A stretch of 64,000 bases of DNA from Orychophragmus violaceus (GCA_030180135.1 CM058230.1:23644067-23708066), one strand, 5' to 3'; numbered from the stretch's first letter, positions 1 to 12,753 are shown. Notes: a model not told the origin generated them from the sequence alone. A program made the numbers and translations.

Positions 1-304
1 TATGGTCGACCTAAACTCGAACTTAACCTAATTCACAGCCACCAGAAGAGAGATAGAAACCTCTCGAGAGATTTGATCTCTATAGGCACTAGCATCCCTC
101 CTGTTCAGTTTGTGTGTGTGTGGATACCAGTAGAGGCACAGCGTTTGAGGTGCTTCGTGATCTCGACTACTTGCAAAACTTCCGCTGCAAATCACCAGGT
201 AATCTCGAGATCTGGCAGATTCAATTATATGAACCTTAGATCCTAGGCTTGGAATTCATACTAGGATTGCCTAATTGGATTAGGATCTGCTAGAAATTCC
301 TTCA
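1..304 (+). mobile_element. 3' part of a Ty1/copia LTR, cut by the window edge
   Basis: The segment ends in CCTTCA at 304, as do the copia LTRs at 42367-43038 and 30554-31196. It shares their U5 layout: a TTCCGCTGCAAA block, then a GAGATC stretch and a gap before the CCTTCA end. No primer-binding site follows, so this is a 3' or solo LTR. It interrupts exon 3 of the Tat accessory-gene copy that starts again at 305. Assignment rests on motif layout, not on an alignment. Confidence 0.55.
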
Positions 305-1343
305 ACATCTTCTCGTGGGGAGGAGTGCTTGCGGTCGCACTGTCGTCCGAGATAGGTCGACCTGCAAAAATAAAGAAAACGAGTTAGCTCGACAAAAATA
401 TATATAGCGGCAATGGACAAGCCCTTATACAGATTCAATCTTAGGCAGCTCACTTTCTCCTGTCCGCTCGATAATACGAAGCGGAGGCTGAACTACTCGG
501 GCTCGAAGAGCCTGAGGGAGAGCTCGTGGGAGGGGTGCGCTACGAGGAAGTTGAGGTCGACCCTGCGAAGTCCTCTGGGGCTCGATTCTCTGGGCAGCTT
601 ACATGCACTCTACTGTGAAGTTGTTCCAGCTGGCCTCGCCTCTTCTCAAGCGAACTATCAGAGCCTCTGTAATCGGGTTCAGAGAGAGCGACTCAGGAAC
701 TTCTACGAAACAAAACAAAAAATGAGTTAGGAACGGCTCAACAACCGAAAAAGGGAGATCGATCATTAAACCCTAAAATCTAATCAACGCTGACAACCCA
801 TCGAGTCGGGACGACATAATAGTCGAAGTCCTCGACCGAGTGCCGGTTTATCCTAAAAAAGAAGTACCGGTATTTCCATACATCCCTCCCCGAAATATCA
901 TCGAGAATTTTCCCGAAACGGAGAGAGAGATAATATGTCCCCGGAAAACGAGTGTTATGCTTCACCGAGCAAACACGCATAAGCTCCTCCGCCCCGAACT
1001 CGATTCCTTCTTCAGCGGCCCGGACTCCGAGTCCGATGACGTACCGGACAAAATTCGGTGTCATCTGGTGAAACGCCAACTAGAGTTGGACCAGGACCCA
1101 AGAGATAATGCGGGGGATGGGGAAGAAGAGCCCGCATTTATCAAAGTACGTATAGCAGTAGCCCTCCCTGACGAACTCCGGTGATACCGTCGGTGGCGGA
1201 ATTACTATTTCCACTTCTGGCGGGATCCAGCACTTTGTCTGCGACCGCTGAATATGATTCGGGGTTAAGACAGACGGCGGATGCGGACCGAATGACCCTT
1301 CCGACGCACTCATACTCGCGCCTGCGGTGTTTCTCGGAGCCAT
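305..1343 (-). pseudogene. Broken Tat-lineage accessory gene (putative gypsy-type transposon domain), left copy
   Basis: Read on the minus strand this is a diverged copy of the gene at 55660-57991. Exon 1 (1343 to about 785) holds the FGPHPPS start, the CGLFFPIPR block and the MTPNFVRYVIGLGVRAAEEG block. An in-frame TAG at 1080-1082 lies between VQL and LAFHQM. Exon 2 (702-454) is 249 bp, the same length as in the right copy, and has PESL, NPITEALI and RLRRGE. Exon 3 starts at 361 and is cut by the copia LTR at 304. The first donor site, GTAAG in the right copy, is mutated here. The family match (Pfam Transposase_28 type, found in plant gypsy elements) is by recognition. Confidence 0.7.
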
Positions 1344-1981
1344 TGGGAGCGATATATCGGAAACGAAGAAGAAGAAGAGAGAAGAAAAGATCTAGAAAGA
1401 GAAAGCTTCAGAAAACAGTAGAAAGCGAAAACTAGAGCGAGAAGCAGAAAAAGTAAAGTGAAAGAGGAGGAGTTACCTTGCCGATTTGTAGTGCGAACAG
1501 TAGTGGGAATCGTGCAAGGTAACTTCCATTTAAAGCCAACTCGTGCCCTCTCTGCCTCGAGATCGACGGGATCTTTCGCATCCCAGAATCTCAACCGCAC
1601 AATTTTGAAATTCGTAATGATCACGAAGAGATCAATACGGTTGGGATCCTTCAGCTTCTCACGATCTCGACCGTTGATTCGAGATCGACGACAGGGAGTA
1701 AGCGACTGATGATTAAGTCACATCCGCGTAGATCAAGGTCGATAAGATTTAATTAAGCTTAAAGATCTCAATCGCTGATGGTCGACCAGATCAACGGTAG
1801 ATCATAGCCGTCAAACGCGCTATGAGTAGGTCCTTCCAACCCACGCACTCAATCTCGGCCGTTCGATCAAAACAAGATCTACGAACGAGTTCGAGATAAT
1901 CATTAGGGTTTCGACACCCGAGGTACGCACGCGTGTTCCCGAGAATGTCCACCGCCCATTAATTCGACTCATCGAATTAAT
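1344..1981 (+). mobile_element. Non-coding internal part of the Tat remnant
   Basis: This 640-bp stretch lies between the start codon of the antisense accessory gene and the polypurine tract. It is rich in GA runs near 1365-1480 and GATCGA motifs. Short ORFs exist on both strands but none resembles a known domain. In a Tat element this position holds the 3' untranslated part of the sense RNA and the promoter side of the antisense gene. Confidence 0.5.
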
Positions 1982-1995
1982 GGGCTGGGGGCTAT
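1982..1995 (+). other. Polypurine tract of the Tat remnant
   Basis: GGGCTGGGGGCTAT lies directly before TGTTAGTGTTGG, the probable LTR start. It places the element's sense strand on the plus strand, so the accessory gene at 305-1343 is antisense, as in the right-hand copy. Confidence 0.5.
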
Positions 1996-2436
1996 TGTTA
2001 GTGTTGGATTTCCCTCTATGAAATCCGACCCAACTAACAAAATAAAGGCCCATAATTACAAGCCCGATTCGTGATTATGGAGACGAGTTCGATTATTATA
2101 GGTTCTGGGCTCATTCGGTCACAAGCCAACCAAGCCCAAGTAACACGAAACATGAAGTGGTCGAGCTCGCGCTCGATAGAAGGCGATGTCGGAGAGAACG
2201 ACCAAGTTGTCGTCAGTTGAAGCGACTTCCGTAAATCTCGGAGATCGTTACCGCTACGAGGCTGAAAGATCGGAACAAGAAGATCGAAGTCGAAAATTAT
2301 TTAAAGGGAGAAGTGACGATTCATTTAAACATTCCAACCCTAATCAAGAACACTTCGAACTAATAGCTCCATAATTATCTTGTTGTACTATCTTTCGTTT
2401 GTGTTAGTTCGATCTCGACATTCAATCTTAATAACA
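1996..2436 (+). mobile_element. Probable 3' LTR of the Tat remnant
   Basis: It starts TGTTAG after a polypurine tract and can be ended at AATAACA (2436), about 440 bp. The 3' end is a guess because no partner LTR is in the window to fix it. Confidence 0.45.
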
Positions 2437-3079
2437 TTTTGATTCATAAAAAATCTACATTAATCTTCGATCTCACATGCTTGATTAACTTTTTCTTGGT
2501 ATTTAACCTTTTACTTTTGGTAGATCATACTATTCTATTTCCTTGTTTCAGTTTCATATTATGTATCGTTTTAAATTTTAAAATTGATTTCATTATAGGT
2601 GTTTTACATTTTCAGTATAATTTAAAATTATTTACTATAATTTTAACTAAAATTTTCAGTTTTATTTCTATTTATTTAATTTAATAATAAGTGTGAAGAT
2701 ATTATATATATAATTAATGAAAAGTAAAATAATTCTTTTCTTACTGTATATAAAAATCTTAACAACATTTAGTATGAAATGGAGAGAGTATGAAAAAGCT
2801 GTTTACAGTCATTAAAAACTTGGTCGTTGCAGACGCAAACAACCACCTGTAAAAAAGCTCGAACATTCTAGGACTATGAAACTGAAGAACTAGATGAAAA
2901 AAGCTCGCTTATAATCGAGACATTATTCAGGATAATATATATACAAGACGACATCTATCATTCTCTGCTTACGGGTCGACAAAGAATGGGAAGAATAGAG
3001 AAACGAGAGACAGAGAAATAGCTATTTGTGTGTTTCTGTTTCATGTGAGAGGCCTAAGAGAAGTCAGTCACCTGTCTTG
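2437..3079. other. AT-rich spacer and TNO1 3' flank
   Basis: AT-rich sequence without a recognisable gene or repeat. The part next to 3080 should contain the TNO1 3' untranslated region. The ORF at 2439-2684 is low-complexity and AT-rich, and I do not call it. Confidence 0.5.
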
Positions 3080-6000
3080 TTACAAGATGGAAGCTATGAG
3101 CCACATATGCAATAAGAGACTGTATACCATAACGCCAAGCCTTGCTTGAGGACGGCTCATCAACACTCTTCCACCTGAGACCCTGCATTGCATAGATCAC
3201 TCTATAAGATCAACTAATTTGGGACCACATTTAAGATCAGTTTGATATTAGCGAGTGTTTACCATATTCCATCGACCCGATCTGCTATCATCTTTCCTTG
3301 CGTTGGAATCAGACCAGACATGTTGAGAGACTTGAACACATGTCCTGCAAAAGAAGAATATGTTGTGTATGAGATGAGTGATCTGCTTAGAGGCTCAAGT
3401 GATACTTTAGCAATAAAGGAGATAAATGTGTAGACGCCTCAGTTCTGACCTTTATCTTCATCTGTTTCGTTGTGGTTCATCAGATGCTCCGACTCTGAGT
3501 CTATGTTGATTGAAAGATGATCAGTCGATCCTTTCCTCACCATTCTCACTTGCGCTGCTGTAGGCACAGGTGGTATTGATTTTTTCCCCAGGGCTCCCTA
3601 AGCACAAAATGTGGTCCAATTTGAAGATCAAAACATGGCAAGAGCTCGATTGATTCTAAATTAATCAAAATGACATTATCTAGTTTAAAGGTCATCAGAT
3701 AGAGTAAAAATATACCTAGACAATTATCCCATAGATGGATCCACAAGGGTCAATAATAAGTTGAAATAGCACAATAAAAAAAAATCACCTTGTCCTCAAT
3801 CTCAGATATCTCCGAGGCAGAAGGTGCTCTTGGTGCTTCGAAGATACTCCTTTCATGAACGACATCAGGCTGAATGGCTTTGCTTTGGAGTTCCTCAAAT
3901 TCTTTGACTCTTAGTGATAATTTATCGACAAGTTTTTCGCTGCCGACCAACTTTAGACCAAGTTCTTGTGCTCTTGATTTTGAACTCTCCGACTCTAGGA
4001 GAAGGGAATCTATTTTTTCCTCTAGTGCTTGTAAGAGTTTCCATGACTCGGAGAAGTCTGGGTCTACAACAGGATCATTGCCCGCCAATATACCCAGCAG
4101 TTTTTCCAAGCCAGATATTAGCTTGGACAATTCATTCTTTGCATTCACTAACTCTACCTCGGTCGTACTCTTTGCTTCAGCCGCCTCCTTCAAACCTTGA
4201 ATTTCAAGATCTTTTTCTGCCAAGGTGGAACTGAGCTCTTTTTGTTCATATGATAATACGTCTATCTGATGCTGCATCTCAGTAACACTATCAACAATTG
4301 CGAATAGCTTCTTTACATCATATGGACTCTGAGGATCTAATTCATTGACCTGATCTACTGAAGGCACCTCAATACCATTTATCTTGTCAGAAGCTGGAAT
4401 CAAGTTGCCCTTGGCTTCTGCAAGTCGAAGCAACAGCATGTCACATTAGTAAACATGTTAAAAAGATTTAAAGAACTGAGAGACGACAAAAGAAAAAAAA
4501 TTACCTTGCTCTTGCACTAACAGTTTATCATATAATGTAGAAAGCTCCACCTCTTTTTCATGCCATTTCTCTTCTTCGGCTTTGAGATTTTCCAGCTGAA
4601 GTTTCAGTTCTTGGCAAAACGCTTCGGTAGATTCAACCTTAGCCTCGGAACTTGAAACCTTAGTTTGGTTTAGATCTCTTTCCAACACAACCTTTTCTAG
4701 AGCGGCAGATGCTTCTTTTAGTCTGTTCTCCATATCTCGGATTACAACAGCAGCTGCATTACTTGTTGTCTCAAAGAGCCTAAGAGTAGTACATGCCTTC
4801 TCTGTGGCAGAAGATAATTCTTTTACTTTCCGGGCGCATTCACTTACATGAAGCTCCTGTAGGTGTTCAGTTGATTCAGTCTCACCACCGTTCTCATTTT
4901 TCTGGAACTGAACCAACTCTAGGAGGTCATTTTTTACTTCCGACTGCAGTTCACTGGCAGCCTCGCTACAAACAGACATCAGCGATGACAAATCTTTTTG
5001 TAATGCAGATATAGTGTTTTCCTGTTCACGAACAATATCTTCTGTACTCCTCACCTGTTCTTTCAGGGACTCATTACGACCCACGACATTTATTACATCA
5101 TCCCTAGCTGCTGTCATGTTTTCCATCAACGCCTCAATGAGTGTATCAATAGAAGTTGAGAAAATCTCAAAGTTATTCTCAAGTATTTTGTTTCTCAGCT
5201 TGACCCCCTCCACGATTTTCCTAAGGGATGAAGAAATTTCGTCTTCATCAGCTGCATTCTCTTTGCTATTCTCTAGCTCTGTGTCCACTGAATTATCAAG
5301 ACCACTCAACAAGGATTTTGCCACAGTTGAATCATCCTGGAAATACAAACAGCGTCAAGAGAACAGCATAAAGTCCATCTATATTGCTAAATGTGCACAT
5401 GCATAAATGTATGTACTATTGAAAAATGATTCACAGAATAATATTTCATCATTCTTAATCTTATACCCGTTAATCAACTGCAAAAAGGAATGACGAAGGG
5501 AAACGGTATTGATATGGTAAGGTTCAAGAATACTGACCTCTGTAACGTTGCCCATTTCCCCAGCCAATCCCTTCTCACCAAAATTTATTATGATATCTCT
5601 AGCAATAACATCCATGTCTCTAAGGTTCCTGAATTTCCTTTCAAGGAATTCATTCACCCTGGAAATTAGCCCTCCATCCTTCAGTTGCATCTGGAGATTA
5701 TCAAGATAAGCAACAATCTCCAAAGATTTGCTATGCGAGTTTCCACTTGATCCAGCTAACTCTTCCATGCATACATTAAGTTTACTACTGAGAGAGGAAA
5801 TCTCGACTTCAGCTTTCACCATTTCTCCTTGTAAGACAGAAAGACTATTCTCCGACTTCATTAGTGCCTCCTCGAGGGATCCTATTGTCAAGGAAGCGTT
5901 GGCCATCTTGCTACGCTCCAACTCTACCTCATTTCGAAGCTTCTCTAACTCATTCTTCAAATTTGTAGTAAGAACTTTGTCATCTTCAATTTGTTTAGAC

Positions 6001-9000
6001 AGCGAATCCATGTTGCTTTCTGTCTGAGTAAGTGTATTTTCAAGTGATTTTATGGTGCTTTGTGCTTCTGCAAATTTGCTCTTCTGATCTGAAACTTCTT
6101 CTTTCACCTTCTCGAGCTCCGTCTCTGCAGTAGCAGTACTGCTTTGAGCCTCTTCCTTTTCACTGATGACATCAGATATATTTCTTTCAGCCTGCATGAG
6201 TGCAGCTTCAAGTGTATTCCTGGTTGCACAAGCTTCATCCAATTCGCTAGACAGAGCGGAGGCTTCTTCAATTGCTCTTTGTAGCTCAAGTTCAACATTT
6301 TCCTTGGCAACTTGGAATTGCCTACACTCCTCAGAAAGTCGATCGGTGTTACCCTCTGCGGCAGACAAGGCATCCTCTACCAACTTCAAGGCTGTGTGGG
6401 TTTCTGCTAATTTACTGGCTAATGTACTGGCTTCTTCCTTTACCTTTTCCAGTTCTTCTTGTTCCTCTACTCTAGCCTGCTGCACTTCCTTCAAGTACCC
6501 AGCAAGTCGGTCAATCTTTTCGGAAAGATCCTCAGTTGCTAAATCAACAGGGATACTCATAGTTTCAACTGATGTCATCAGTTTCTGCAATAAGGTGTTA
6601 CTCAGAGATACGGATTGCTTAAGTTCTTCCCTTTCGTCTTTAGTAGCAACAAGCTCAGCCTCTAACTCTTTTGTGCGCTCTAAGTCTCCCGATAGCATAT
6701 TTATCTGATTCTTGTAGCTATCAACCGTACCAGTTAACTGCTGCAACTCGAGCATCAGCTTCTCGCTTTCAGAGTTTTTCTCATCCAATTGAGTTTTTAA
6801 CTTTTCCCTATCTTGGACAAGTCCCTTGCCTTTCTTGATAGCCATGGAAAGTTTGTCTCTGAGCAAAGCAGATTTCTCCTCTGATCGCTCAAGATCTGTC
6901 TCCAAAGCAATTTTTTCTTCTTTCACGAAAGCAAGTTCTCTAGATACGATTTTTAGCTCATTTGAGAGCTCACATACCTGCAAACTAGCCAGCGTCTCCT
7001 CTCCTAGCATTTCCTTACAAAGTGACAACTCCAGATCACTTTCATATAGGAGACACTGAAATCTTTCAATTAAATCTTCGTTGCCATAAGAACTGTCGCT
7101 AGAGCCCCTGATTTGCTTTTCTATCTGGTCGAAGGATCTATCAACAAGCAAATTGATAGCTGAAGAAGTAGGATGTTCGACTTCTTCTGTCATCAAGCCA
7201 GAGGTTTCCACAAGTCTCCTTACAATTTCCTCTCTTTCCAAAGAATCTCGCTTTGCAGATTCCTCCATTTTTTTAAAACTGAAAGTTAAATCATCAAGTT
7301 CCTTCTTAATGTTATTTTTCTCTTCCATTTCTGCTGAAACAGACATGCTTAAGCTTTGCATCTGATTCTGCAGGGCACTAACTTCGTCCTTTGCCTGGAA
7401 AAATGACTCCCTAAGCCAAGATAGGCGAGTTTCTAAGCTGGATTGGGAAAGCTCCTCCGGTAAGTCAACGGGAAAGTTCAAATCTTTTAGTCTGTTGTAT
7501 TCCTGGGAAACATTTTTGAGCACTTTCCTCTCTTCTACGAGTGACCTAACTTTTTCAATGATATCCAGAGACTGGCCTTCGTCAGGTGTATCTATGTTTG
7601 CCAGAATGGTTTCAATATTTTCAATGACAGAGCTCCTTGATGATACCATTTCCTGATATGATGCAACCAAAACTTCGGATTTAAGTAACTCACCTTTAAT
7701 GAGTTCAGATTCATCCAATGCTGTTGACATCTCTTGTAGTTTCATCAAACACTCTCCAAGTTCTTTTGTTTTCTCAGCCAGAGACTGTTCCAACTCTTTT
7801 TTTGCTACCTCATATGCTTCCACGGCAACAGACTTATCATGCAATTCAGTATAGCATTTCTCGAGTTCATCTGTCTTTTCAGCTAAAGATTGTTCCAGCT
7901 GCCCCTTCAGCAATTCAGAAGCTTCAAGGGCAATCTTCATCTCCTGTAATTCAGTCAACCTATTCTCAAGCTCCACCGTTTTTTCAGATATTTGATGCTT
8001 TAGAGCATCCCGGTTCTGAACTAACGCCTTCCCCTTCGTTACGGCCATGCTGAGCTTTTCTTTCGTGTTACTACACCTTGTCTTTTCTTGCTCAAGCTCT
8101 GCCTTCAAATTTCCAGACTCTGCATTCATCGACTCAATCATTTCTCTATCCCTGTTCACTTGTTCAACCAGTTTCCTATTTTCATCTTCTAGATGGCTAA
8201 GTCTTTCAAAAAGGGTTGTTTCCTTCTGTTTAAGCTCAAGTAACTCAGAACAAGCACCACCGAGAGCTGACCCAAAATCCTCTTGGAAACGAAGATCTGC
8301 CCCATCACTAGACAAACACTGCCTTAACTGATCAGCACCGTAGTAAAACTCAGTATACTTTGCACTTAAAAAGGAAACCCGGTTCTCAAGATGAGCAAGC
8401 TTTTCAGAGACAGAAGAACCGTACTGTAGCTCCTCTTGCCCAAACACATTACTAAGAGTTAGCATAATCCTATCTGTCGCAGCCTCAAGCTGCTCCTCGT
8501 TCTGTGACTGATGTCCAGAAACTAACTGCGACGAAGAAAGCTCTGAAATCTTTGTCGTGAGATCAGCAATCTCGTCGTCCTTCCCACTGATAATCTCTCG
8601 CAGCTCCCTGAGTGCATCCTCATGTTGAATCTTCTCTTCCTCGGCAGTTTTTAGAAACTTAGAGAACCGACTAACAATTTCCACGGTGTTCCCATCTTCA
8701 CCTTTCAAATCATTCTCACCAGTCAACAGCTTAAACTGTTCCTGCAACACTGCAAGTTCCTTCTCCCTATCCTCCTTCTCAATCTGTATGTATGGTATAA
8801 AACAAACAGAAATGAATAACAAGGCAAATATCCTTCCAGTAATTAATATGAAATACAAAATAACTTAAAATCACAGACATTGAATTGATCTCCATTGTCA
8901 TCGTCATCTGTCGTCAAAGCTTCCTTGCTGGGTGTATCAAAATTCAACTCTTCCGGAGCATCAACAAACATATCTTCCTTACTGTCAACGAAAGCTGTTC

Positions 9001-9191
9001 CCTGCAAAATACTTACCCAATTTCAGCATCTGAAACGAAAATAAACGACTCGGGGAAGAAGCCCAAAAGCATGGTGAATTTACAAATCTCACCTGGTCAG
9101 GATCAAGCTCTTGCCCATTCGACTCATCATCATCCTCAATTCCATCAGCTTCAGCTATAGAATCATGTGGAAGATCATCATTCTCATGCAT
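3080..9191 (-). CDS. TNO1: TNO1-like trans-Golgi-network coiled-coil protein
   Basis: Recognised as the counterpart of Arabidopsis TNO1 (AT1G24460), a long coiled-coil, tail-anchored protein that binds the syntaxin SYP41 at the trans-Golgi network and aids vacuolar traffic. Eight exons join at GT-AG sites: 9191-9093, 9002-8879, 8783-5538, 5336-4505, 4417-3789, 3597-3450, 3344-3263 and 3182-3080, about 1,753 residues. The start MHENDDLPHDS matches the family. An acidic N-terminus is followed by heptad-rich coiled coil with repeated KGKGLVQ/KGKALVQ blocks. The last exon encodes a hydrophobic C-terminal anchor (MVYSLLLHMWLIASIL). All junctions keep frame except exon 1 to 2: the acceptor leaves one extra G, giving GNSFR and a stop. 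This is either a real frameshift or a base error in the C run at 9000-9003. A downstream start is possible but would lose the first part of the acidic head. Confidence 0.9.
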
Positions 9192-9540
9192 TATCTAAAT
9201 ACGATCCCAACCCTTTTCCCAATCAGATCTAACCACGAATTCGGAAACCCGAGAAGAGATTAACAATATTCGTGATCAAAACACGTGAGAGCCTACAGAA
9301 AAACTACGAACAGAGTCCAGAAATGGAGCCTACTATAAACTATTGGTTCTTATTCTTGTTTCTTTGTTGTATAACTAGTGTGAGAAACGGCTTTGGTTGT
9401 TGGTTTGATTGGGAGATCCGTGAGTAATAAATCAGCGAGGGAAGGAGGAACGAGGAGGCTACAGGTAAGAGAAGCGTTGCAGCTCGACCGACGCGGTGCG
9501 TTTTGTTTTCTCCCGATCGTTTTTTAATAATTCGTTTATA
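9192..9540 (-). promoter_or_regulatory. TNO1 5' flank
   Basis: This holds the TNO1 5' untranslated region and promoter by position. No clear TATA box or start site can be fixed by eye. It contains ACACGTGAG at about 9282-9290, a G-box-like CACGTG core. Confidence 0.35.
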
Positions 9541-10683
9541 CTAATGTTTTTTGTTTGTATAATTATGTCGTGACATTGAAGTGGGTGATGTGTTTCATCC
9601 AATCAGAAACGTTCGCGTCCGTTTAAGCTTCTATTCACGTGACCTTTTTATATAATATGCAATTCAAGGATTACATAATTAGTCAAAAAGGTATTTAATG
9701 TAAGACAAAATTAGAATATGATCATAGAGTTCTTTTTTAATGATCATAGTTTTGATAAACAAATCTTCTAATTGACTAAACTGTACTAAATTTAATACTA
9801 CAAAGAACACAAATCTATATTCTATCTTAAAAAAAATTTCATACAAAATGAAAACCAAAACATTGATTATTATTATAAAATTATCTACTTAAACTAATAT
9901 TAACATAAATGTAAGTAGATTATAGCTATAATTGGTAACAACTGTGAACTTTTATTATTGTAGTTTTTTTTATTTTATTTTAATGGATGTGATTTTTTAA
10001 AAAAAAGCTACAATTATAGTCCTTAAAAAAAATTGAACCTAATAAAAAAATGAGAATTAAAAAAAAAACAATTTTAAAATTATTAAATATTTAAATGTGA
10101 TTGGATAAAATTAAACAACTTAAAGTTTCTGCACCCTTTAGAACTTAAACACCAATCACAACCTATAAAACACATATCCAATCCAACACTTCATTTTAAT
10201 GGGAGCAAATCTTCAAAAAAAAAATCTTTAAAATTTTGTTTATTTGCAGTATAATCTTTTTTTATCAACATATGCATTATAGTTTTTAATACTAGAAAAA
10301 ATTATTAATAATTATAAAACTTCACAAACACATATAAAATATATATTTATTCTATATACAACACACAATATTATAATATTATATAATAAAATATAATATA
10401 AATTATATATAATAATACAACACACATAAATACATATATATATATATATATAGTTCAAGGACAGCAACAACCTTTATCTGATCTGAATATTTATCAACAA
10501 TATTTTGATGATTTTAGAGGTTCATGTTCCAATTTAATGAATACTAATATAATACCACTTATAAGATATGCAATATTTATGTGTTTATGTAATTAGCATT
10601 AATTCGTGTCAGGTTTGTTTATTGTATTTTTATTTTGTGTGAGTTTTATTTAATGTAATTTTCTATTTTGTGATTTGTTTTAT

Positions 10684-11050
10684 GGCAAATCGCATTAATA
10701 GCACAAAAACATGATTTGTCAAAAATATAGCACCAAAGAAGAAAAATCATAAAAATAGCACAAAAACATGTTTTGTCACTAAATTAGCCCTAATCCTAAA
10801 TCTCAAATACTAAACCATAAACCCTAAATACTAAACCCTAACCTTGAATAATAAACCCTAAACCCTAAATACTAAACCCTAAATAATAAATCCTAAACCC
10901 TAAATAATTAACCCTAAACCCTAAAATATACAATGCTATAAAAGTTTTTGTAATTAAAATAATGCTAAAAATGTGAATTATTTTCTTTGGTGCTATATTT
11001 ATGATAAGGTATGTTTTTTGTGCTATTTTATGATTTTTCTCTTTTTTTAA
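10684..11050. repeat. Foldback (MITE-like) element carrying telomere-like repeats
   Basis: Left arm: GCACCAAAGAAGAAAAATCATAA followed by ATAGCACAAAAACATG (about 10727-10772). Right arm: the reverse complement order, TTTTCTTTGGTGC at about 10981-10993, then CATG/GTTTTTTGTGCTATTTTATGATTTTTC (about 11011-11041). The left arm also has a direct repeat of the AGCACAAAAACATG(A/T)TTTGTCA unit. The loop is filled with degenerate CCCTAAA repeats. It may sit inside a larger inverted pair (about 10150-11270) with a shared TCCAATCCA motif, which I could not bound. Confidence 0.5.
10785..10925 (+). repeat. Degenerate interstitial telomere-like array
   Basis: About a dozen imperfect copies of CCCTAAA, spaced by ATACTAAA or AATAATAAA. 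The units are diverged and lie within the foldback, so this is interstitial repeat sequence and not a chromosome end. Confidence 0.7.
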
Positions 11051-11674
11051 TGTATGTAGTATTTATCCTACTTTATTTTATTTTTATATACTTAAGTTAT
11101 TCTAAATTAAATTAATATATTTATTTGTGGAAAACATAATTACAAAAAACAAAAATAATAAAAAAGAGTTTTGAGGTTTTGAATAGTGGATTTAAAAATT
11201 TTGAAAGTGGATAGGAATGTCACAAACCTTAAAATTTGAAGATTTAAAAGTGGATTGGAGATATCCTAAATACTTGATTTTACCACGTCTGATGAAGTGA
11301 TGATTGTATTCCCAATTTCCTATGACTTGCTTAGTGCAAGACATGTAACTCTTTGCATTACAATGTGTCGCTATTGTTCATAACATCTTTACAACTGTTT
11401 ATCCACAAGTCACATTTTTGGAACACTAAAAATCTGACATAAATTTGTCTCTTTTGTTTAATCTTTGGGCCTCTTTAGTTGAAAGTTGAAACCTTTCATT
11501 GCAGTGGGTCGTGTTCAACTGCCCCCTTACATCTCCATAACATCAACCAGTGTTATGTTTTGGCATCACACAAACTAATAAAATAGAGAGAAAGCAAGCG
11601 ATTATTACCATATAAGCCTTAAAGACTATTCTCTTAGAACTTGTGGCATCAGAAGAAAAAGACCACACACTAAT

Positions 11675-12753
11675 TTACATCTTAAACACTAGTCTTCCAG
11701 CTCGATCTCCATGTACTTTCCAGAAAACTTTGATCGCCTCATCAACCTTTCCAGAATCAGTAGCAACAGCTCCAAAGATTGCCCTAAAGGCAGCACAAAC
11801 GATGGCTGAGTTTGATGCATCAGTCTTGGGAGAAACCCTAATAACCCTCTCCAAACCCAAGCGGTTTCCGTCAAGAGCACATGAGGAATTCACATTTGAA
11901 ACCTCTGCTATCAAACGGGTCAAAACTTTGGAGGAGATATCGATATCTTTAACGAGGAACCGAAGAGAGACCGAGGTCTCAATGATATGGGTTCCAAAGA
12001 TACTGAGGGCCTTGTTGTTCTCTTGAGAGAAGGAAGCATGAGTCATAGCACGGCGAAGAAGGTTGATGTTGGTAAACTTGTAGCTACACACACAACAACA
12101 AAAAAGAAAGGAGACAGCTTTAAGAGAGTATTGACTTAGGGATATGACAATATCATTACCAGATTCCTGCATATCTTAAAGCTCAGTGATTCATTTTGAT
12201 TATTACAGAGGACCAAATAATCTCAAAGCTGAGTGATTCAACTTGATCATCACAGAGATTATTATTTTTTAAACCATATTACCTTAGTTCAAGTTGATCA
12301 TTACAGTACATGACGAGCGTATCCAAATCTAAAAACAATTGGTCAAAATCTTAAAACCTTAATTTCCCTTATACTTTATCAGCAGAAGAAATAATCTTCC
12401 AATACACATTGAGGAACGAAATTAGCAACAATACCAAGACACGAAAATCATCAAACAGAGAAAAGGTGACTGATTTTAAGTTCGTACCCAATTTGCGTTT
12501 GCAGTGTTGCAAGATCCGTGGCGAACGTCGAGGTGAATGAATCGATCCTGGCATTGATTTCACTTGTTGCGCGAATCTGCAAGACACGACACGAAGATGC
12601 AAGAATCGGATCGTTTTACGATCTGAACACCCAAAAATACGAATAGTTTAGGGTTTTGGAGAAGAGAGGAAACGGAAGTACCTGATAAGTAGAAGAGAAG
12701 ATCCCGATGACGGTGACAAGAAGAAGCAGAGTGAATCGATGAGTGAGAACCAT
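11675..12753 (-). CDS. NFD2: NFD2-like RNase III-fold protein
   Basis: Three exons (12753-12682, 12576-12488, 12083-11675) join in frame at GT-AG sites to give 189 residues. Recognised as the counterpart of Arabidopsis NFD2 (AT1G24450), linked to nuclear fusion in the female gametophyte. Residues 1-24 form a hydrophobic leader (FTLLLLVTVIGIF), likely a signal peptide or anchor. The RNase III-like domain starts at YKFTNINLLRRAMTHASF. The catalytic signature of true RNase III (NERLEFLGD) is replaced by NKALSIFGT, so the acidic metal ligands are missing and the protein is probably not a nuclease. That last point is inferred from residues. It lies 2.5 kb from TNO1 on the same strand, the order I recall for A. 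thaliana. Confidence 0.88.

Larger units (their letters stand above)
9541..11640. other. AT-rich intergenic region with foldback repeats
   Basis: About 2 kb of very AT-rich sequence between the TNO1 promoter and the 3' end of the NFD2-like gene. No ORF with protein character is present. Foldback and telomere-like repeats inside it are listed separately, and a short (TA)n run lies near 10436-10452. Confidence 0.6.

Noticed and set aside
5728..8331. Plus-strand ORFs across TNO1 (for example 6166-6708 and 7718-8053)
   Set aside because: Ser/Leu-rich antisense shadows of a coiled-coil gene.
10785..10925. Possible chromosome end from CCCTAAA repeats
   Set aside because: The copies are degenerate, few, and lie between host genes inside a foldback.
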